In this document: positions 57,779 to 64,000 of the stretch, piece after piece | How positions within the stretch are numbered: position 1 is the stretch's first letter | Layout: each line of letters begins with the position of its first letter | Translations under genes and position numbers: made by a program | Assembly (NCBI RefSeq): GCF_000499845.2 | Contig: NC_023757.2 | Coordinates: 310,001-374,000, forward strand | Source of the DNA: Phaseolus vulgaris | Taxonomy: Eukaryota > Streptophyta > Magnoliopsida > Fabales > Fabaceae | Length of the DNA stretch: 64,000 bases | Reading direction: 5' to 3' | The notes under the pieces: generated by a model | Seen by the model: only the letters and a program-made list of their open reading frames with translations | The model's database searches: none | Told to the model about the DNA's origin: nothing

Positions 57779-59802
57779 GTAACGTAAAAACCTTTCCTCT
57801 TTTTCCACTTCCAAATTAATCTCTTCTTATGGATCAAAACACAATATACTCTGTTTTTTTATGTGAGATCTGAGAAAATAATTTGGATTAGAAATACTAC
57901 GAGATCTGTGAAAACTGGGAATATAAACAACTAGAGAGGTTGATTTGGAGAAACAAAATAGACAGAGAAAATTTATAATTTGTATTATAAATTAGATTTA
58001 AGAATTTGATTTTATTTTTTTGCTCTTGTTGATAAGAAGGAATGTTGCAGCCTAAAAAGTTGACTTGAGAAACAAAATAGAGGGAGAATAAATTAATGAA
58101 ATAAAAAAAAGATGAGACTCAGAATAAATATAAAACAGTGTTAATTGAGAAAATAAAAAGAAAAGTAATTATATTTTTTTGAGATTATTTAATTTAAATA
58201 AAATAATTAAATTTTTTATTGTTATTATTCTTTATTATATCATTAATATTATTTTTTTGTCATTATTTATTTATTATCACTTTTTATTATTAGGGTTGAT
58301 TAATTTACTATTTTTAATAATTTGTATCAGAACATATTTTTTATAACTCTTTTTTTGTCATTTTTTAATTAGATAATTTTATCTTTTAATAAATTAAATA
58401 AAATTTTATTTAGTAAATAATAAGTACATAGTTTCTCTACTAAAAATAATTATATGATACTTTTGCTTAAAACTAATTATCATATATATTTTAAATTATT
58501 TTTAGAAAGTTATTTCTTTTTTTCACTGAAAAGAAGGAATGTTGCGGCCTAAAAACTTGTATTGAGAAAAAAATAGAGGTGAATAAATTAATGAAATAAA
58601 AAAAAGATGAGACCTGGAATAAATATAAACCAGTGTTAATTGAGAAAATAAAAAGAGAAGAGATTGTTTTTTTAGATTATTTAGTTTATTAAATTTATAC
58701 ATCCAATCATGAATAATGAATGAGTGAGTAAAATACAATCATACTCCTTAATATTCTAAAAAATTATACTTATATTAACTGTTTTTAATAAAACTGAATT
58801 ATACCTATATTAACTGTTTTTAATGAAATTGCATGTGTGATGTAACAAACAGTGATAATGTAACGTTTTCAAAACATTAGAAGTTTGTGTAGAATTTTAA
58901 AAGCACTCGAGTCTTGGTTTAAATTGAGAAGAGCTCATAAAGTACCAAGTCTAACTCATCTCAATGTAATTGAGTATATGCAATTAGCTAAAAAAATTCA
59001 TTTATTTTAGACTTAATTAAATTTCAAGTAACCTTTTAGATACTTTTATTTTATTTTATTTTATTGAATATTTACAATTTTTTAGGAATTACCAACATTT
59101 GTTATTAACACATAAACCTTTAAAAGTAATCATTAAAGTTATTAGATTTATTTTTATTTCTATTGTGTGTACAATAATTGATTATATAAGGTATAAAACA
59201 TGAAATCTAATTACTAAACATAACATCATAACCTTTACTATAAAAGTGATGTACTGGATAATGCAACAAATATCTTAAAATCTTTTGTTATCTAATACAT
59301 TTAACACTATAAAATCATCAAATTGCAACTAATTTTAAAGACAAAAATAATTAGTTACTATTATATTATATTAGAGATTATTTTAGAAACTAAGAAAATT
59401 ATTAGTATCTAAAGTAGTTTTTGTTATTAATAAAAATTTATAAAGTAGTTTTTAAATTTGTATCTAATCATTATCTACTAAAGTTTTAACTATTAATATT
59501 TTAGATTTTAAATTAGTTTCTAAAAGACTAATTCAGACCAATTAAAACTCTAAAATATTAGTAGCTAAAATCTTGGTAGCTAATTTAGATATCAATTTAA
59601 AAACTATTTTATAATTTTTTATTAATAATAAAAAGCACTTTATATACAAAAAGAAAATTAGTCTCTAAAATAGTATATAATTTAGTTAATATAGTGACTA
59701 ATTATTTTTTGTCTTTAAATTTGATTACTATTTCATGAATTTTCTTGTAATGTAAATATAGTTATAAAACTCACTACAGAGTATTCAACTTCTCTTGTTT
59801 AG
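57779..59802. other. AT-rich predicted leader intron of gene 5
   Basis: Contains a partly repeated block: 'gaaggaatgttgc.gcctaaaaa' occurs near 58038 and again near 58535. It also holds one foldback element. No gene is seen. Confidence 0.45.
59305..59752. mobile_element. CACTA-like foldback MITE in the gene 5 leader intron
   Basis: The ends read CACTATAAAATCATCAAA and GAATTTTCTTGTAATG. The target duplication TAA is at 59302-59304 and 59753-59755. The empty site with one TAA is seen upstream of gene 4 ('acatttaaatataatt', near 46741). The interior arms are inverted. Confidence 0.8.
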
Positions 59803-59835
59803 GTAAAAGAAAATTGCATTTGGTGGAACAAATTG

Positions 59836-62800
59836 ATGGAGTGCCTCTTGGGTTTTGCATCTTCTGTTTCAAGAGATTTAGTGTGTGGAGCATTAAATCA
59901 ATTACGTTATCCTTGTTGCTTTAACAATTTTCTAAAAAAGCTTGAAGAAGAAGAGGGCGATTTGATTGTAACGAGAGATAGTGTTCAAAAATTTGTTACA
60001 AATGCCAAGAAACAAACAAGAAAGACGAGTGAAGTTGTTGACAAATGGCTGCAAGATGCTATCAATGACGTAGACAATGTGAATCAGTTGTTGAAAGAGG
60101 CAAAAGCGAAAAGAATTTGCTGCTTTGGGCACTGTCCAAATTGGATTTGGCAATACCGTGTAGGAAAAAAGTTAGCAAATAAAAATGTGTACCTTGAAAA
60201 GTTCATCGCAGAGGGTAGAAAATATGTGCCATTTGACCGCATTGCTACACTTCCTTCAGGCACCCTTGATATTCTCTCAGAAAAATGCATGAATTTTGAG
60301 AGTAGACAATCTGCATATGAGAAACTACTAGAAGCAGTGAAAAATAATGATGTTGACATGATTGGATTGTATGGGATGGGGGGTTGTGGTAAAACCACCT
60401 TAGCAATGGAGGTTATGAAGTTAGTAGAAGCAGAACATTTTTTTGAAAAAGTTCTTTTTGTGCCTATTTCTAGTACAGTGGAAGTTCGAAGGATCCAAGA
60501 AAAAATTGCAAGTTCATTGCAGTATACATTTCCAGAAACTGAAGTAATGGAGAGGGCCCAACGATTGTGCTTGAGATTAAACCAAGAGAAAAAAATTCTT
60601 GTGATTCTAGATGATGTGTGGGAGAAGCTTGACTTTGGTGGCATTGGGATTCCCTCCTCTGAACATCATAAAGGCTGCAAGATTCTCATTACCACTAGAT
60701 CAGAAGAAGTTTGTACTTCAATGGATTGTCAAAGAAAGATTTATTTGCCAATTTTAACGGATGAAGAAGCGTGGACTCTTTTCCAAAATAAAGCACTTAT
60801 ATTTGAAGACACCCCTGATACCTTAAAGAATCTGGGAAGATTAATTTCCAATGAATGTAAAGGATTGCCTGTTGCAATTGCAGCTGTAGCTAGTAGTTTG
60901 AAGGGAAAAGCGGAGACGATATGGAGTGTTGCATTGAATAAGTTGAGAAGTTCTAAGCCAATAAATATAGAAAGAGGTTTGATTGATCCCTACAAGTGCT
61001 TGCAGCTGAGCTATGATAATTTGGATAATAAAGAAGCTAAATCACTTTTCCTATTGTGTTCTGTGTTCCCTGAAGATTATGAAATTCCATTGGAAATTTT
61101 AACAAGATATGCTATAGGATTAGGTGTAGTTGGAGAAGCACACTCTTATGAGGAGGCAAGGAGTGAAGTGGTTGCAGCCAAAATTAAGCTCGTTAGTTCT
61201 TGTTTATTGTTGGATGAAAAGGATGAATATGTCAAAATGCATGACATAGTTCGCGATGTGGCCCACTTGATAGCAAAGAATGAGAATAAGATAATCAAGT
61301 GCGAAGAGGAAAAAGATGTGACTATTGAACAAAATTCAGTAAGATATCTATGGTGTGTGAAATTTCCAAATGATTTGGATTGTTCCAATCTTGAGTTTTT
61401 ACTCTTAAAGACAAAATTGGAAGAATTGAATGGAATTTTCAAAAGAATGAGAATGCTCAAAGTTTTGATTCTAGTCAATGATAAAGATGGAATAACACCA
61501 TTGTCAACAATGTCTTTAAAAACATTAACAAATCTTCGTTATCTAGATATTTCTTATTATGAATTGAGTGACTTCTCATTTGTAAGCAATATGAAGAAAC
61601 TTCAAAGTCTTTCGTTGAATGGTTGTTCATTGTCTTCATTTGATGTTGCAATTACACAAGTAACAACCTTAAAATTGTTACACGTGTACAAATGTGAAAT
61701 GAAAGGGAAAAATTTTGAAGTGATCAAAAGAACCCCACTACTGGAAGAGTTGTACATTGTCGATATCGAAGGAAAATGGACTGCTAACAGTGAAGACTAT
61801 ATTGAATTCTTTAACACATTTGGTGTCCCCCTAACACTGCAAAGGTATTCAATTGTATTAGGATCCGATAACTTTTATGATTATAGTTATTTTCAATATC
61901 GTCCCAGAACTCTATTGCTTAACCATTTTCAGATATCAAATGAGGTAATTAAGGGTTTGGCAAAAAAAGCAACAAATCTATTTGTAGCAAATATTCAGGT
62001 CGGCGCAAAAAATATCATCCCTGATATATTTCAAATTGAAGGAGGAGGTTTGGATGAGTTGAGTGAGTTTGAGATACGTAATTCTGAAGAGATAGAGTGT
62101 TTGATTGACACTAGTAACCAATCGAGTACGGTGGTAACTCACTTCTCCAAGTTGTATAATCTCAGAGTGGAAAAAATGAAAAATTTAAGAGCTTTATGGT
62201 ATTGTTTTCAACCTATCAATGGGCCTTTTGAGAACTTAGAGAAGCTGAATTTAAGTGATTGTCCACAGTTGACATCTATCTTCACGTATATCGTTGCTCG
62301 AAGTTTGGTACAATTGAAAATATTAAAAATATCAAGATGTGATGAACTGAAGCATATATTAGCTGATGATGACAAAACAGAAAAAAGTCAAGGTGAATTC
62401 ACCACTGAGCATCCTGTACAAATCTTCCAAAATCTTCAGGAAGTAAAGGTAAATAGTTGTAGAAAATTAAAACATATATTCTCGGCCAACATTGTAAGAG
62501 GCTTAACTCAATTGAAAATGCTCAAGATACAAGAATGTGACATGCTAGATCAAATAATTGGGAATATTGTTCCATCTGTAGACCAAAATAAAAAAGAAGA
62601 ACTTGATGAAATCATTGAGGAAGGTAAGCATCCACATTTGTATAGCACTTCAATTCCATCAACAACAATTGTGAACAATAGCCCAGGTACATTTTTCTTT
62701 TTGCATTTCTAAATATGTTTAAGCATGTATTAGTAAGTCTACATGTTATTGCTTAGTTGAAGTTATTACAAGATACACGTAAACTGTTAATATCTTATTT

Positions 62801-63756
62801 AAATGAAAAATTTAAGCCTATATTAATTGTCCACTGTTTCATCCATATAATTATTTTCCATTTGTAAAGTTCAAACTACATTACTAATCTAGTTTTACAT
62901 GAACCAACTACTTGTTCATACACTACCAGTGAAATTTGTCTCAATCAAAATTAAAGACAGTTTTCATTTTAAATTTATGTATAATTTACAATTATTTAAA
63001 GAAAATTGTTTTGTATGATTCTTTTCATATTATTAACCAATCATTTTATGCTTAGGATAGTGTTTTTAGTCCCTTGAAACCAATCTTTTTTAAATCAGTA
63101 TCTTGCACACATAGCATATGTATATAACCAACTCTAATATGGTGAGCGATATTTTTCTTATTTATAAATACTTTACAGGATCTCTATCCAGCCTTGCAAG
63201 CCTTAGGATAAATGATTGTCCGAAGTTAGGTTCAATTTTTACAGCATCTACAGCTAAGACGTTGACTTCTTTGGAAGAATTGATCATAAAAAAGTGCAAT
63301 AGTTTGAAGCATATCATAACTCATGAAAGGGTCAATCAAAATCAGAAGGAAAAAAATTTCGAGGATGACCATGACTTTCATATTGATATTTCAATCTTCC
63401 AAAGTTTGAAAAAGCTACGTATTTGTGGATGTGACTTATTGCAACGTATATTCCCTATCTCTTTTGTTGGAGGTATGATGAAAGAGGTAGTTGATTTGAA
63501 AGATTTTTCAAGACAAAATAATTTCAAAGAGAATTCTTGTCACCAACAACAAAATAATACTCAGATTGAGCTTCCTACTTTAGAAGTACTCGAACTTGAT
63601 CATACCCTGGGTAGCACCGTTCTAGACAATTATCTTATAAGATGTCCATCTGTAGGAGAACTATCATTAGCTATTGGGAGACGTGTTGAGTTTTTTACTA
63701 TAAATTGTTCAGCAAATGGTTCGAAAGCTAGACACGAAGATTATATTGCGATCAAG
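59836..63756 (+). CDS. CNL resistance-type gene 5 (A type), 3' end outside window
   Basis: Exon 1 is 59836-62686 (donors after 62623 and 62686, same phase) and exon 2 is 63179-63756, ending AAG/GTATGC in phase 0. It starts MECLLGFASSVSRDLVC, with P-loop at residues 180-188, ILVILDDVW, GLPVAIAA and KMHDIVRD. About 1,143 residues are visible with no defect. It is closest to gene 3 in exon 1. The rest of the LRRs and any C-terminal module lie to the right; the window ends in intron 2. Confidence 0.88.
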
Positions 63757-64000
63757 GTATGCTTATCAATCTCTTACTTTGTGTATTTACAAAAATTACT
63801 CTAAACATTTGAATTGCAGGATCATGCTTGTGCTAAAAATGGTTAATGGTTTTACCTGAATTCATCCCAGAGTTGCAATATGATTTTTAATATTTATGTA
63901 TTGGATAAATTATTGGGAGTAGATTATGTGTGGGAAATTATTTTCTTTTCAACTTTAAGTCATTAAGCTAAAGAAAAAGCAATTATTTTCATAAAGAATC

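Overview
The window is plant nuclear DNA. It is very AT-rich, with short phase-conserved GT-AG introns, CACTA-type foldback elements, a Ty3/gypsy remnant and one clan of coiled-coil NB-ARC LRR (CNL) resistance-type genes. The gene style and a fragment resembling a legume dispersed repeat suggest a legume, probably of the Phaseolus/Vigna type. That species guess is inference.

The window is one tandem cluster of five plus-strand paralogues. Gene 1 (start cut off) occupies 3-8020, with decayed exons to 9298. Gene 2 is at 13767-24130, gene 3 at 27689-38092, gene 4 at 46829-56130, and gene 5 (end cut off) at 59836-64000. They alternate in type as A-B-A-B-A: genes 1, 3 and 5 resemble each other, as do genes 2 and 4. 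This points to duplication of a two-gene block of about 28-33 kb.

Each gene shares one architecture. A large exon 1 carries the coiled coil, NB-ARC (P-loop, kinase 2, GLP, MHD) and first LRRs. Exons 2-4 carry more LRRs of the 'LxxLxIxxCxxLxxIF' kind. A small exon 5 and an acidic exon 7 form a linker. Exon 8 (about 123 codons) is conserved and unusual, exons 9-11 are linker, and exon 12 (about 247 codons) holds a helical domain with a coiled coil. The C-terminal exons join in phase to the LRR exons, so a full protein of about 2,400 residues is a CNL with a large extra C-terminal module. Only gene 2 looks intact, and it has gained three extra 171-bp LRR repeats in exon 4. Gene 1 lost exons 9-10, gene 3 lost the exon 4 splice donor, and gene 4 has a stop, a frameshift and a deletion in exon 2.

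Between genes, each upstream region holds an array of short repeats that look like mini-exons and mini-introns. It ends in a good splice donor, followed by an AT-rich intron of 1.9-5.4 kb and a 33-nt exon just before the ATG. I read this as the promoter and 5' leader of the next gene. Its last array exon carries a short upstream ORF conserved in all four copies. The leader introns and intron 5 have collected foldback CACTA-like elements, simple repeats and a gypsy fragment.

No tRNA, rRNA, CRISPR or bacterial feature is seen. All exon borders are my reading of splice signals and reading phase, not transcript evidence.
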